Source: Strigamia acuminata (Eukaryota > Arthropoda > Chilopoda > Geophilomorpha > Linotaeniidae). From it: 64,000 nucleotides of DNA. Shown here piece after piece: positions 11,481 through 26,326 of this stretch. Made by a program: the position numbers and the translations under genes. Where the stretch lies: NCBI GenBank assembly GCA_949358305.1, contig OX442316.1:17918001-17982000 (forward strand). Direction: 5' to 3'. Every line of letters starts with the position of its first letter. Positions within the stretch are counted from its first letter, which is position 1. A model generated the notes under the pieces. It was not told where the DNA came from and did not search any database. It saw only the letters and a list, made by a program, of their open reading frames with translations.

Positions 11481-12921
11481 ATGGCGGGCAATGTAGAATA
11501 CTTACCAAAGGAAAATCAAAACATGGACGAAGTGGATGGTGTTGTGGAGTCGGTCAAGCGCCCACAATTTGGCCAAAGGTTTTTAGTTGATCGGGAAAAA
11601 GTGTTCGAACACAACGCGTGGTGAGTTACTTTGTGAATTGTGACGACCAAACAAACAGTTAGATCGATCGTAAACCTGGTGGTGAATTTTGTATTTAGGG
11701 ATAATGTGTCTTGGGATGAAGCGCAAGAATCGGAAGCTGTGAGAATTGTGGCCGATAATTCACGAAATAAAGTCGAAGATGAGTTAAAAGGTATAAAAAG
11801 AATATGATTACCGGTACTTGTTTATATTTTATTTATTTATTTTTAAATATAGAAAAGTATGAAAGCTTAGCGGCAAATTATTGGGATGGATTTTACGAAA
11901 CTCACGAGAATAAATTCTTCAAAGATCGTCATTGGTTGTTTACTGAGTTTCCGGAATTAAGAACGGATTCCGAAAAAGACGCAGAAAAGATCGTGTTAGA
12001 AGTAAAATTGAAGTGGTGTAAAATGTCAGGAAATGGACGAGATTTTTAATATTTTTTTTCCGTTTTTAAATTGCAGGTTGGTTGCGGTGTTGGAAACACG
12101 GTATTTCCTATTTTAGAAATCAACAAAAGCCATGTGTTCGTTTACTGTTGCGATTTCTCCGAAAAAGCTGTCAACTTAGTTAAAGTAATTGATGTGGTTT
12201 TTAATCGACTTTCTTAAAAAAAAATAATAATAATAATTTAAATAGGAAAATGCGGAATTTGATGCGAGCAGATGTTCACCATTCGTTTGCGACGTGACGT
12301 CCGAATCGTGGACTGTTCCGTTTACGGAGAACAGTTTAGATGTTGTTATTCTCATATTTACTTTATCCGCAATTCATCCCGACAAGTACCTTTGATATTT
12401 TGTGTTTTTCTGTTTTTAAAATTAATATGGATTATAATTATTATTAGGATGTCTCACGTATTAAATCAGATATACAAATATTTGAGGCCAGGTGGAGTGG
12501 TTTTATTCCGCGATTACGGTCGTTACGACATGGCACAATTAAGGTTTAAAAATGGTAATTTTAACTGTGGTTGTTTGGTGGAAAAAATTATTAATTAATA
12601 ATTGTTATTTGTTTTTCAGGGCGATGTCTTAACAATAATTTCTATGTCAGAGGTGATGGAACTCGAGTTTATTTTTTTAGTCAAGGTGTTAAATTATTTT
12701 TTATATACTTGTATTTATATATTTATATATTTATTTTAGTTTGTTTGTTTTATTTTATTTTATTTTATTGTATTTATTTAGATGATATTCAACGTTTGTT
12801 TTTGGAAGCGAATTTTATTGAAGAAGCAAACTTGGTGGATCGACGGCTTCAAGTAAACAGAGGAAAATGTCTGAAAATGTATCGTGTTTGGATTCAAGCG
12901 AAATACAGAAAACCTTGTTAA
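11481..12921 (+). CDS. METTL2: METTL2-type tRNA N3-methylcytidine methyltransferase
   Basis: Eight exons: 11481-11620, 11699-11790, 11853-12001, 12077-12184, 12246-12385, 12448-12554, 12620-12685 and 12782-12921. Together they give 313 aa with every junction in phase. Features in order: [19 protein letters not shown] near the N-terminus, [19 protein letters not shown], the SAM-binding motif [53 protein letters not shown] and a C-terminus ending [14 protein letters not shown]. These are diagnostic of the METTL2/METTL8/ABP140 family, which makes m3C32 in tRNA-Thr and some tRNA-Ser. It is shorter than vertebrate METTL2 because the acidic insert before the SAM motif is missing. The last exons were copied into the MPEG cluster (see 15050-15310). 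Confidence 0.95.
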
Positions 12922-13059
12922 CAAAAAATTTATTATAGGGGCAATAAAAATTGACCAAAAAACTGGAATTTTTTAATTGGAAAACAGATATGATCGTTGA
13001 TGCTATTAAGCAACGATTGTCATTTGTAACGCCCAGCTGACTGAATAAAATAGTAATTT

Positions 13060-14917
13060 TCAAACAACATTATTTACAGAGTATTTCCACGGACAATCTG
13101 GCCTGCTTTCAAACGCAATAAGCGACGCTACTTGTTCAACATTCTTTTTGTATTCTTGAAGACAATAATATATATTTTCATCCGAATGAATAGAATACTT
13201 AAATTTCTCAAAACTGTAGTACCGGTAATCGGTGTACACCGATTCTGGGACAGTAGCCTTAAATTTCATTGCCAGATGCTTCTTATAGCCCAATGGGCAT
13301 TGATATTCGTTTTTAGCAGAAGCAAACCCTCCAAACGGCAACGCTTAGCGTTTTGCGGAATCGTCGGCGGTGTTGTTGACGCAAATTGATAACGACCCTA
13401 ATCGCTCATGTGCAGATATCGCCGTATAAAACGGCGGACAACTTTTGCTTTTGGTATGGATATTGTCTACATCGGACGAATAAAGTCCACCGAACAGATA
13501 ACTTATTCCAATCGACTCGTTTGCCACACACGAAACGAATGTTTGATATTTGTATACGGCGGCGTACCTCAGATTATAGTCAGATCCTTCTTCTCCTCCT
13601 GATACATAAATACGACTATGAACAATTGATGCTTCATAGTTAGTTGGGCAAGAAGTAGTTTTAGTGAGTGGATTTTTTAAAATTTCGGTGTTACAACTAT
13701 CAGCCTGGAGATTTGAGGAAATGTAAACTTCAGAACAATTTGCGTACACTCCACCAAAAAAATATTTAATAGTGGTTTCGGAAGTGCAGGAACCGTCGTC
13801 TAAATTGGATACGAAATCAAACTTGCTCGATTTTGGCATTGTGCAGCCACGATGAATATTCCGTCTGCAAAGCAAAAATAGCAAAAACAAATTTTACTCG
13901 ATTCGACCGACGAAAGGAAGAAAAATAACGAACAATTTACCCGTAATAGTCGCGAATAACGTCGCTAAACATTTCTTTGGCTCTGATGAGCAGCGAACTC
14001 GAGGCTTTCGGGAAGTTGGAAGGAGTGACCAAATTGGAGAGCAAATCTCCCGTCTTATCAATGGCTACCAAACATACGGGTACTTCTCCCCGTTCCCAAT
14101 CCAGTCCACCAAAATACCGAAACTTTCTTTTAAGTACAGCTTTGTTGTATTTACTCAACAATGAAGAGTCCAAGTCTTTCTTGTGTCGCCAAGAAAAATC
14201 AGTGTACTCGAGAAGAGACAATTTAGACGCCGATAAGATTTTGCTTCTTTCTCGGTCTTCGTACAAAAATTCTTCTCGCAAATAATCTTCCTTAACCAAA
14301 ACTGACCCAACATCGATACTTTTAGTGTAATGCGTCCCGTAATCTCTCACGACCATTTCGATAAGATATTTGGCTTCTTCGGTCTTGTTTCTCACTAGAG
14401 CTCCGATTACTTTCTGAAACCTTTCCTTGACGGTTCCATCCATTGCAGTATTTTGTGACGTGTTCAAGCGATAAACCACTTGCCTCATTTCACTTCTGCA
14501 AGTGAATGCTCCGTGTGTCACTTGCAGACTCTTCATTTCTTGGTAGTGGTCAGAAAACGAGAAATAGAGCGGCAGGAATTGCTCCGGCCACACATCGGTC
14601 GCCACTTTGAATCCTGCAGATGTAGGTTCCGTGTAGTTTGACCAGTGTTCGAATATTTGCGATTTGACGTCGATTTCTTGCGTATTATTTAGTGGCACGA
14701 CAAAAGTGTTGTCCGGGATCAAGAGTCTTCCATCGTCAGTGAGTTTACACTGATCGTAAGTGAGCTGCAATATCTGTTTGGTAACTTTGTTGGTAAGCGC
14801 GTCCCATCCTGAACCCGGTACGATTCTCAATTTGGGCACATCTGGACACGTCTGGACATTGCTGATAATCCAAACGAAGAAGGCAATGTTGAGGAATGCT
14901 TTTCTCATGGAAGCCAT
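13060..14917 (-). pseudogene. MPEG1: MPEG1/perforin-2-like copy 1, interrupted by an in-frame stop
   Basis: Exon 1 is 13941-14917 and exon 2 is 13060-13864, with a 76-bp intron. The start Met (14917) opens a signal peptide. Exon 1 carries the MACPF domain, including GSGWDALTN, YDQCKLTDDGR and the MACPF signature DYGTHY. Exon 2 carries the MPEG1-specific P2 domain (NIHRGC, LDDGSC, FGGVYANC, CPTNYE, LFGGLYS). At 13345-13347 the codon after DDSAKR is TAA where every other copy has a Tyr codon. Translation would stop after ~498 residues, while homologous coding sequence continues in the same frame to 13060. The tail has also lost the RPPF motif of the sisters. It is probably a pseudogene or a truncated secreted form; a base-call error is possible. 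Confidence 0.85.
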
Positions 14918-15049
14918 CTTGCAAATGCGTATGAAGGTGTTGTTGAAGTAGTTGGTTGATATGAAGTTGTGATGAACAATGGGGTCGACGTTCAATGAGA
15001 TGGCAAAATCTAATCACATTTCATTCGATTTGTTTGATTTAATTGATTT

Positions 15050-15310
15050 GGAACACGAGTTTTATTTCTTTTTGTCAAGGTATTCAATTAATTTTTAATT
15101 TTCATATATTTATTTTATTTTGTGTTATTTCATTTTTTTATTTTAGATGATACTGTATTCGGCGTTTGTTTTTGGAATCGAATTTTATTGAAGAAGCAAA
15201 CTTGGTCAATCGACGGCTTAAAATAAACGGAGGAAAATGGGGAAAAATGTATCGTATGGGATTCATATTCAAGCAAAAGACAGAAAACCATGTCAACGCT
15301 TGTTTTGTTC
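15050..15310 (+). pseudogene. METTL2 3'-end fragment (duplication relic)
   Basis: This stretch is a degenerate copy of the METTL2 penultimate exon end (TTTTGTCAAGGT at ~15070), the last intron and the last exon (15147-15300). It shares FIEEANLV, then a diverged RRLKINGGK and MYR. Extra bases at the start of the exon (~15153) shift the frame, and the terminal WIQAKY motif is lost. It lies between MPEG copies 1 and 2, exactly as true METTL2 lies next to copy 1, so a METTL2-tail plus MPEG unit was tandemly duplicated. Confidence 0.85.
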
Positions 15311-15562
15311 AGAATGGGGTTTTCATATCTCGTTTCGGAACTCACGCGATTCCAGTATTAAAAATCTAAAAAAAAAAATTATTTTACGAGAGAAAAAAAA
15401 TACGATTTTGATTTAAAATTATTTTTTTATTTGGAACACTCGGGGAACAGATATCATCGTTGTTGCTCAACAACTATTTTTTCGGATGTCATTTGTAATG
15501 TGCATTTAGATTAGATGTCTGAATTCACGGATAATAAAGCAATTTTTTACATTTTTAATTTT

Positions 15563-17344
15563 TTATTTCATCGGACAATCTGGACCACTTTCAAACGGAC
15601 GTCGAATAAGCAAAGCTCCTTGCTCAATATTCTGTTTGTGTTCTCGTTCTAGGAGGCAATAATATATATTTACATCAGAATCAAATAAAGATATAAACCA
15701 ATTATCGTCGCTCTCATCTGGAACATTTGCGTTGAATTTCATAGCTAAATGTTTCTTATAACCGACTGGACATTGATATTCGTTCGAAGAAGACGCAAAC
15801 CCTCCAAAAGGCAATGAGTAGCGCTTGGCGGAATCGTCATTAGTGCTGTTCACGCATATTGATAACGAGAACGACCCGAATCGCGTGGTCACAGCCGCGT
15901 ACGACGATGGACAACTTTTGCTATTTGTGTGAATATTGTCCACATAGTTCGAATAAAGTCCACCAAACAGATAACTAATTCCAACCGACTCATTTACCAT
16001 ACACGAAACAAATTTGTGGTTTTTGTACACAATATACGCATCAGCTCCTGATATGTTAAATCGGGTATGAACAACTGATGTTTCGAAGTGAGTTGGACAA
16101 GAAATTGTGCCGGTGAGTGCATTGTTTACAATTTCGGAACTACAAACATCTGCTCCCGAGTATGTCCTCTGATCACACGTCGCGTACACACCACCGAAGA
16201 AATAATTAGAAACAGTTGTGGAAGTGCAAGAACCGTCGTCCAAATTGGCAAATAACTCAAAATTGTCCGATTTTGGTCGCGTGCAGCCACGGTGGATATT
16301 CCGTCTAACAAAAACGACAAAACAAATTTTATTCCATTCGATCGACGCTAAAAAACGATCAACTTACGCGTAATAACCTCGAATGACGTCGCTAAACATC
16401 TGTCTCGCTCTTATCAGCATCGAACTCGAAACTCTTGGAAAGTTGGAAGCAGTGAACAAATTGGACAACAAATCCCCCGACCTATCAACGGCTACGATGT
16501 ATTCGGACACTTCACCTTCGTTCCAATTGAGTCCACCAAAGAAACGCATCTTTTTTTCCAATGTAGCATCGTTGTATTCACTCAACAGTGAAAAATCCGC
16601 GTCTTGTGTGTTTTTCCAAGCAAAGCCGGTGTACTCGACAAGAGACAATTTCGAAGCTGATAAGATTCTGTTTCTATTGCCGCCGTACACTTTTAAAAAT
16701 CTTTCTCGTAAATAATCATCCTTGGCAACAACTGCTCCGACGTCGACACTTTTTGCAACGTGAGTGCCGTAATCGCTCACGATCATTTCGGTGTAATGTC
16801 TGGCCTGTTCGGTGTTGTTTCTAACGAGAGCTTTGATTACTAGCAAGAACCTCTCCTTAACGGCATCAATCATTGTTGCGTTGGGTGTGATCTGTAAGCG
16901 ATAAACCACTTGGCTTAGTTTGCTTCTGCAAGTAAAAGCTTCGTGCTTGATTTGCAGGGTTTTCAGTTCTTGGTAGTCGGCGGAAAATGAATAATAGAGC
17001 GGAAGAAACTGCTTCGGCCAAATGTCGGTCGCCACTTTGAATCCGGCAGACGTGAATGCTGTGTAATCCGACCAGTTTTCGAATATTTGCGACGTGACTT
17101 GTATCTCTTGCGCATTTAATGGCACGGCAAAAGTGTTGTCCGGGATCATGAATCTTCCATCGTTGGTCAGTTTACATTGATCGTAGGTGAACTGCATTAT
17201 CTGTTGTGTATCTTTGTTGGTAAGCGCGTCCCATCCTGACCCGGGCACGATTTTCAATTTAGGAACATCGTGGACCATGTGCACTTTGCTGATAATCCAA
17301 ACGAAAAAGGCAACGTGCAAGAATGCGCTTCTCGTCGACATCAT
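15563..17344 (-). CDS. MPEG1: MPEG1/perforin-2-like copy 2, secreted
   Basis: Exon 1 16368-17344 (signal peptide from MMSTRSAFLHVAFFVW, then MACPF) and exon 2 15563-16304 (P2 domain) give 572 aa. Visible motifs: GSGWDALTN, YDQCKLTNDGR, the MACPF signature DYGTH, NIHRGCTRPKS, LDDGSC, FGGVYATC, SYLFGGLYS and CPVGYKKHLAMKF. MPEG1 proteins oligomerise in membranes and kill engulfed or extracellular bacteria; vertebrate forms have a transmembrane helix after the P2 domain. Here the protein stops shortly after a divergent RRPF motif, so it should be secreted. Reading frame and splice sites are intact. Confidence 0.9.
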
Positions 17345-17752
17345 TCTGCAAGAACGTGTGAACAAATGACAGCTTACAGTGACTAATGTACACCATAATA
17401 TTTTTTTTGAAATTTCTGACTACAATTCTTGAGATTTGAGACCTGATTGTAGTCTATCATAATAGTATTTAACTCAACGTAACCGTAATTTAACAAAACA
17501 GAGGAAAAATAACACTTTCTAAACAAGTTTAGTACGTCTGTAATAAATTATTATTACTGCTGCTGGTCTGGTACGATTTCACAGTGATTTTTATTGGCGA
17601 TTAAATTTTATTGATTGCATTGTTCTGTAGCTATTAATCTGCATATTTCTTGTCCGAATTTCGTTTATTTTATTCGTAAACAAAATTAAAGACATCCGGT
17701 TGAAACTTTTTTCTTTCTTCCTGAGACTGCTTACAGCTCGTGAGTATCCATC
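17345..17752. promoter_or_regulatory. Upstream region of gene B, duplicated upstream of gene C
   Basis: From ~17460 to 17752 this sequence aligns nearly end to end with 20880-21163 upstream of gene C. Shared words include AACTCAACGTAACCG, CTATTAATCTGCA, TTCGTTTATTTTATTCG, ATCCGGTTGAAAC, TTCTTTCTTCCTGAG and GACTGCTTACAGCTCG just before the ATG. Gene C carries an extra AATGCAAAAC stretch that gene A also has. It probably comprises promoter and 5'UTR. Confidence 0.65.
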
Positions 17753-20804
<3,052 letters not shown>

Positions 20805-21163
20805 ATATTTCCGACTACATAAATGTCAAATAATATCAATAAATATAAAATTCGTTCCTTCACGGTTTTGAGTAATAATAACTAACTCAACGTAACCGAA
20901 ATGTAACAAAACTGTAGAAAGCAATTAAACTATCTATACAAGTTTACTACGCCTGTTCAAATTATTATTATTCCGAGATTTTATTGGCAATTACATTTTA
21001 TTGACTACATTGTTCTATAGCTATTAATCTGCACATTTCTTGTAGGAATTTCGTTTATTTTATTCGTAAACAAAATTTAAGACAAAATCCGGTTGAAACC
21101 TTTTCTTTCTTCCTGAGCCAATGCAAAACCAGTGAGACTGCTTACAGCTCGTGAGTATCCATC
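20805..21163. promoter_or_regulatory. Gene B 3' end and gene C promoter region
   Basis: AATAAA-type signals lie near 20838, shortly after the gene B stop. From ~20880 the sequence is a copy of the gene B upstream region, as described at 17345-17752. No other feature is seen. Confidence 0.6.
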
Positions 21164-24100
21164 ATGACCTGCCTGAATTTGTTTTCTACGATTCTCTCGC
21201 TTACAATTCTGTCATCAGCTAATAGCTATGATACAGTCGAAGAAAGGTAAAATATTTTCTCGTGATTTATAAAGAGAGAATTTTTTGTTTTATGATTACA
21301 ATTATGCAGAGAAGTCTTCAATGGCGATGCTTTTGCACGACCGTAGACAAGTTTTACAATTTTATTTCTGTTTTCTAATATAATTTGAATTTTCTAAGGG
21401 GTGTCGTGACCCATAATTGTCCCGTTCCACCATCTCTTGAAAACGGACGCATGATTTGTATGCGCTCTGCAACCGAACCGTAAATCGAATCGTTTAACCC
21501 AACCCTGAACACCTGTTTAATTGCACATTTTCACCGTCAACAGAGTATGCACTGCAGAATGTTACGAGGGTTTTCAATTTCCGGACAAAAGTGTTTACTT
21601 ACAGATCACTTGTGGCCCCGATCTCATTTTGAGGCCCACTGAAAAGTTCCCCGATTGCCAACGTAAGTGGGATATTGTTCAGATACAACTCGTCAAACAT
21701 TTTTAAATTTTGCAGCCATTTGCGACTCGCCTTGTCAGAACGGCGGAACATGTATCGGGACTAACACCTGCCAATGCCCGGCAAATTTCTGGGGCAAATT
21801 CTGCCAAAGTCGTAAGTGGGTCGAATGAAGTGATTATACTCGAGTTGCACTCAAGAAGGGACCTCACAATCTCTACTCCCATTGGTCGAGCCAGTTTACT
21901 GGTGTAGTGATCCACAAAAGTAGACCCAAACACATCGATTACAATGTCTGTACATTGTCAAGGCCAAACAAAGATGTCTGCCCACAAGTTGAAGCAAGAT
22001 CTGTTGCCTTTCAAAAGTTGTTTACGTTCCAGACTGAAGTAACCAATAAATAATTCAAAAATTTCTTATTTTTCAGACGATGTAAGCAATAAACGCAACA
22101 AACATGAGTTTGACATTTTTTTAATGTGTGAAACTTCATTTTAATGATGGAAATAACATTTTTTATTAAATAAAATCAAATTAACATAAGCTAAATTAAT
22201 CATAACAATCACAACAATAAATAAAAAATAAAACTACTTCTCCTAGTAAGAGAAAAAAGTCTGGAGTTAGTAGTAAACTGGCGTGACCAATGGGAGTAGA
22301 GATTGTGAGGTCCCTTCTTGAGTGCAACTCGAGTATAGTAACGTGTTAAGTATTAATCGGAAATAAATGTTTTTATTTTTAGCCGTTTCGGTGTGCAGTT
22401 TACAAAGCACGCATCAGGTCGGTTACGACTGCAAAATTAAAGCAGATGAGATGACGTGCATCCTCATTTGCGACGAAGGCAAGAAATTTGAATTCCGACC
22501 AGTGCCGTTTTATTCATGCACAATACATGGAGTATGGACTCCGTCCCAAATTCCAAACTGCATTCTGGGTATTTTTGTATTTAAAAATTAATCTAAAAAG
22601 TTTTAAAAAATTTTAATTATTTGTTTAGACGAAGACAACCAGGAAACTTACGGAGGCACCCAGGGAACTTACGGAGGCACCCAGGGAACTTACGGAGGCA
22701 CCCAGGGAACTTACGGAGGCTATCATGAAACTCACGGAAGCTACCAGGAAACTCACGGAAGCTACCAGGAAACTCACGGAAGCTACCAGGAAACTCACGG
22801 AAGCAACCAGGGAACTTACGGCAGCAACCAGGGAACTTATGGCAGCAACCAGGGAACTTATGGCAGCAACCAGGGAACTTCCGGAAGCAACCAGGGAACT
22901 TCCGGAAGCAACCAGGGAACTTCCGGAAGCAACCAGGGAACTTACGGCAGCAACCAGGGAACTTCCGGAAGCAACCAGGGAACTTCCGGAAGCAACCAGG
23001 GAACTTACGGCGGCAACCAGGGAACTTCCGGAAGCAACCAGGGAACTACCGGAGGCAACCAAGGAACTACTGGAGGCAACCAGGGAACTTATGGAGGCAA
23101 CCAGGGAACTTATGGAGGCAACAAGGGAACTTCCGGAAGCAACCAGGGAACTACCGGAGGCAACCAAGAAACTACCGGAGGCAACCAGGGAACTTATGGA
23201 GGCAACCAGGGAACTTATGGAGGCAACCAGGGAACTTACGGAGGCAGCCAGGGAACTTACGGAGGCAGCAAGGGAACTTCCGGAGGCAACCAAGGAACTT
23301 ATGGAGGCAACCAGGGTACTTACGGAGGCAACCAGGGAACTTACGGAGGCAACCAGGGAACTTACGGAGGCAGCCAGGGAACTCCCGGAGGCAGCAAGGG
23401 AACTTTCGGAAGCAACCAGGGAACTTATGGAGGCAACCAGGGAACTTCCGGAGGCAACCAGGGAACTTACGGAGGCAACAAGGGAACTTCCGGAGGCAAC
23501 CAAGGAACTTATGGAGGCAACCAGGGAACTTCCGGAGGCAACCAGGGAACTTACGGAGGCAACCAGGGAACTTACGGAGGCAACCAGGGAACTTACGGAG
23601 GCAACCAGGGAACATACGGAGGCAACCAGGGAACTTCCGGAGGCAGCAAGGGAACTTCCGGAGGTAGCAAGGGAACTTCCGGAGGCAACCAGGGAACTTA
23701 CGGAGGCAACCAGGGAACCTACGGAGACAATAAGGGAACTTACGGAGATAGTAAAGGAACTTACGGAGACAGCAAGGGAACTTACGGAGACAGCAAGGGA
23801 ACTTACGGAGGCAACCAGGGAACTTACGGAGACAGCAAGGGAACTTACGGAAGCAACCAGGGAACTTACGGAGACAGTAAGGGAACTTACGGAGACAGTA
23901 AGGGAACTTACGGAGACAGTAAGGGAACTTACGGAGACAGTAAGGGAACTTACGGAGACAGTAAGGGAACTTCTGGAGACAGTAAGGGAACTTACGGAGA
24001 CAGTAAGGGGACATACGGAGACAGTAAGGGAACAACTTACGGAGGTAAAGCTCCCATTGAAACAAGCAAGATGTTGATCAATTTGTTTAAATGTGTGATT

Positions 24101-26326
24101 AATAACTTTGTTTTTCAAGGCGATATTTGTCAACGTCCAACAGCTCCGGTCTTCGGACGCGTTCGCTGCCAACGTTCGTCGACGAAACTGTAAATTTTTA
24201 TAATTTTTGTACTTCAAACTTTTAAATACCGGTATATCGCTAGAACGTGTACGGGAGAATGCTTCAAAGGTTTCAAATTCTCAAACCACGACCAACGCAT
24301 CACCAAAGAAATTCCTTGCGGAAGTATCGACATTTCGAAGCAAAACTCACTCTTTCCCGATTGTGAACGTAGGAGAGTTTGATTGATATCAGGTGCATTC
24401 AATTCCAAATTTCTAAAATCAGATTCTAAAAACTTGATTAAAAAATCGGTTTTTAACTTTGAACAAGTTAAAAACCGATTTTATAATCAAGTTTTTGATT
24501 ATCTTGAGCATGCGCATTTATGACCGTCAGAAAAACGAGTTGAAATCCAAAGAATCCACCTCACACGTGGACTATGAGAATCGGTTTTTCGAGAATCTGA
24601 TTCTCAAAAACATGACGCGTTTTGCATCAATTCCGCCAGGGAAAATCGAGAGAATCGAGAGAATCGGTTTTTCGATTTGAAATTGAACGCGCCTATTGTG
24701 TTTCTAATTTCATCCATTATTAATTATTTTGCAGCAATTTGCGACCCGTCTTGCCAAAACGGGGGAACTTGTGTCAGGCCGAATGTCTGTCGTTGCCCGA
24801 GAGGTCACTGGGGGAAATTGTGCGAAACTTGTGAGCGACTCAAATGACTTTCGATTTTGTTCTTTTTCTTCGCAATATTTTAAAGAATGAAAAAATTTAT
24901 TTTCAGCCGTTTCCGTGTGCAATTTAGAAGCGAAGCATCATGTCGGTTACCATTGCAAAGTTAAAGTAAACGTCATGACGTGCAAGCTCGATTGCGGCGA
25001 AGGCCTGCAATTCGAATTTCCACCCGCGCGTTCTTATTCGTGCACACCGACAGGTAAATGGTATCCAGCCCGCATTCCAAATTGCATTTCAGGTAATTTT
25101 TGGTTTTGTTTTCTCAATAAAAGTCTAAAAATTTGAATTAAAAAAAAAACAGACCAAGAAGCCATTCGGAAAGTTCATAAAGGTGGACGTGGAGGTATTT
25201 AATGACCCTTTGCTTACATATTTTTATTAATTAATAATTTATTTGTTTTTAAAGGTGATGATGTTTGCCAAATTCCAGCAGCTCCAGTAAATGGTCGCGG
25301 GAAATGCGCACGATTTTCCGATAGAATGTACATTTTTATTACCGTATTTGTTTGTTCACTTGACTGATATTTGTCACAAATGTAAATATGAACAGAACAT
25401 GCACGGGAACATGTCTCGCCGGTTACCAATTCCAAGACCAAAGTGTCATCAAAGAAATTTCATGCGGCAGTGACGGCATTTCGAGACCACACGCAAAATA
25501 TCCCATTTGCCAACGTAGGAGTGTGATTGATATGAATTCTCTTTCTAATCTCATCAATTACTAATGATTTTGCAGCAAGCTGCTTTCCGTCTTGCAAGAA
25601 TGAAGGAACTTGTGTCGGACCAAACGTCTGTCACTGCCCGAAAGAATACTGGGGGAAATTATGCGAAATTTGTGAGTAACTCGACTCGAATGATACTCCG
25701 TATTTGATTTTCTTTTTAGAAATTGTTAAGAAAAAAAAATATTTGCAGCCGTTTCCGTATGCGATTTACAAGAGACGCATCATGTCGGTCGCGAATGCAA
25801 GATTAAAAACGACGTAATGAATTGCGACCTCGTTTGTGGCTTAGGCATGAAATTCGAATTCCCTCCCGCGGACTCTTACACCTGCACACAGAAAGGAATA
25901 TGGACCCCGTCGCTAATTCCAAAGTGCATTCGGCTTCCTAATCCAGGTGAGTTTTACGTCAAAAAAAATCTAAATGATTACATCGTTTTTGAATAGGTGC
26001 AAATTATAATATGCAATATCAAATGAGCGGAACTGGTGGAAATAAAAGTCGCACTAAAAAGGGCAAAGCACAATATGAACTTCCGCTCGCTCCTGCACAC
26101 GGACGTGTCAACTGCAGACGATCTTCAGTAGACATGTAAATGCGAAACGTGACACATTTTCTTGCTAAACTAATTTACCGTTGCATATTTTAATAGATTG
26201 TGCACTGCACGATGTGCTACTGGTTACCAATTTCCCGATAGAACCTTCTTGAAATGGATAATCTGCGACCTATTTACCGGAATACTGAAGCCAACGAGAA
26301 GTTTTCCCGATTGCCAACGTAAATAG
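21164..26326 (+). CDS. Gene C: secreted CCP-EGF-CCP protein with a 472-residue GNQGTY repeat exon
   Basis: The signal peptide ([19 protein letters not shown]) starts at 21164. Block 1 comprises CCP 21405-21661, EGF 21716-21810 ([17 protein letters not shown]) and CCP 22381-22567. One large symmetric exon (22629-24044, 1416 bp, phase 1 to 1) then encodes heptapeptide repeats of the type GGNQGTY. Block 2 (24120-25090; [20 protein letters not shown]) and block 3 (25257-25946; [14 protein letters not shown]) follow, then a linker exon and a terminal half-sushi ending FPDCQRK-stop at 26326. The correct frame of the repeat exon is set by the flanking splice phases. The architecture equals gene B except for the linker content. 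Two introns carry inserted foldback elements. It is likely an extracellular structural, adhesive or recognition protein; the specific function is not recognisable. Confidence 0.8.
21839..22333. mobile_element. MITE-like element with ~62-bp terminal inverted repeats in a gene C intron
   Basis: The termini start CTCGAGTTGCACTCAAGAAG at 21839 and, reversed, at 22333. 49 bp are identical, then after two mismatches GCCAGTTTACT matches again. TATA flanks both ends (21835-21838, 22334-22337), consistent with a TA or TATA target duplication. The ~495-bp body has no transposase. It lies wholly inside the intron between the EGF and second CCP exons of block 1. A non-autonomous Tc1/mariner-like DNA transposon is the best guess. 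Confidence 0.85.
22640..24040 (+). repeat. 21-bp coding minisatellite (~66 units) in gene C
   Basis: Tandem 21-bp units encode GGTQGTY at the 5' end, then [23 protein letters not shown] and finally GDSKGTY. Blocks of identical variants point to unequal exchange. Because the unit is a multiple of three without stops, long open frames appear on both strands; only the frame set by the flanking exon phases is supported. Confidence 0.9.
24391..24694. mobile_element. Foldback/MITE-like element in a gene C intron
   Basis: Imperfect terminal inverted repeats: left AGGTGCATTCAATTCCAAAT at 24391 and right, reversed, AGGCGCGTTCAATTTCAAAT ending at 24694. Inside is a strong hairpin at about 24430-24495 (AAAATCGGTTTTTAACTT facing AAGTTAAAAACCGATTTT). 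No coding capacity. It lies between the half-sushi and EGF exons of block 2. Confidence 0.7.

Noticed and set aside
21400-21520. Possible translational problem in the gene B/C second exon caused by the 32-bp conserved block
   Set aside because: Skipping the block joins exon 1 to the CCP exon in frame in genes A and B, so it is treated as intronic.
22625-24217. Long open frames antisense and in other frames across the gene C repeat (Leu/Val/Ser-rich on minus, Thr/Glu/Leu-rich on plus)
   Set aside because: They are by-products of a stop-free 21-bp tandem repeat. The splice phases of the flanking CCP exons select the GNQGTY frame.
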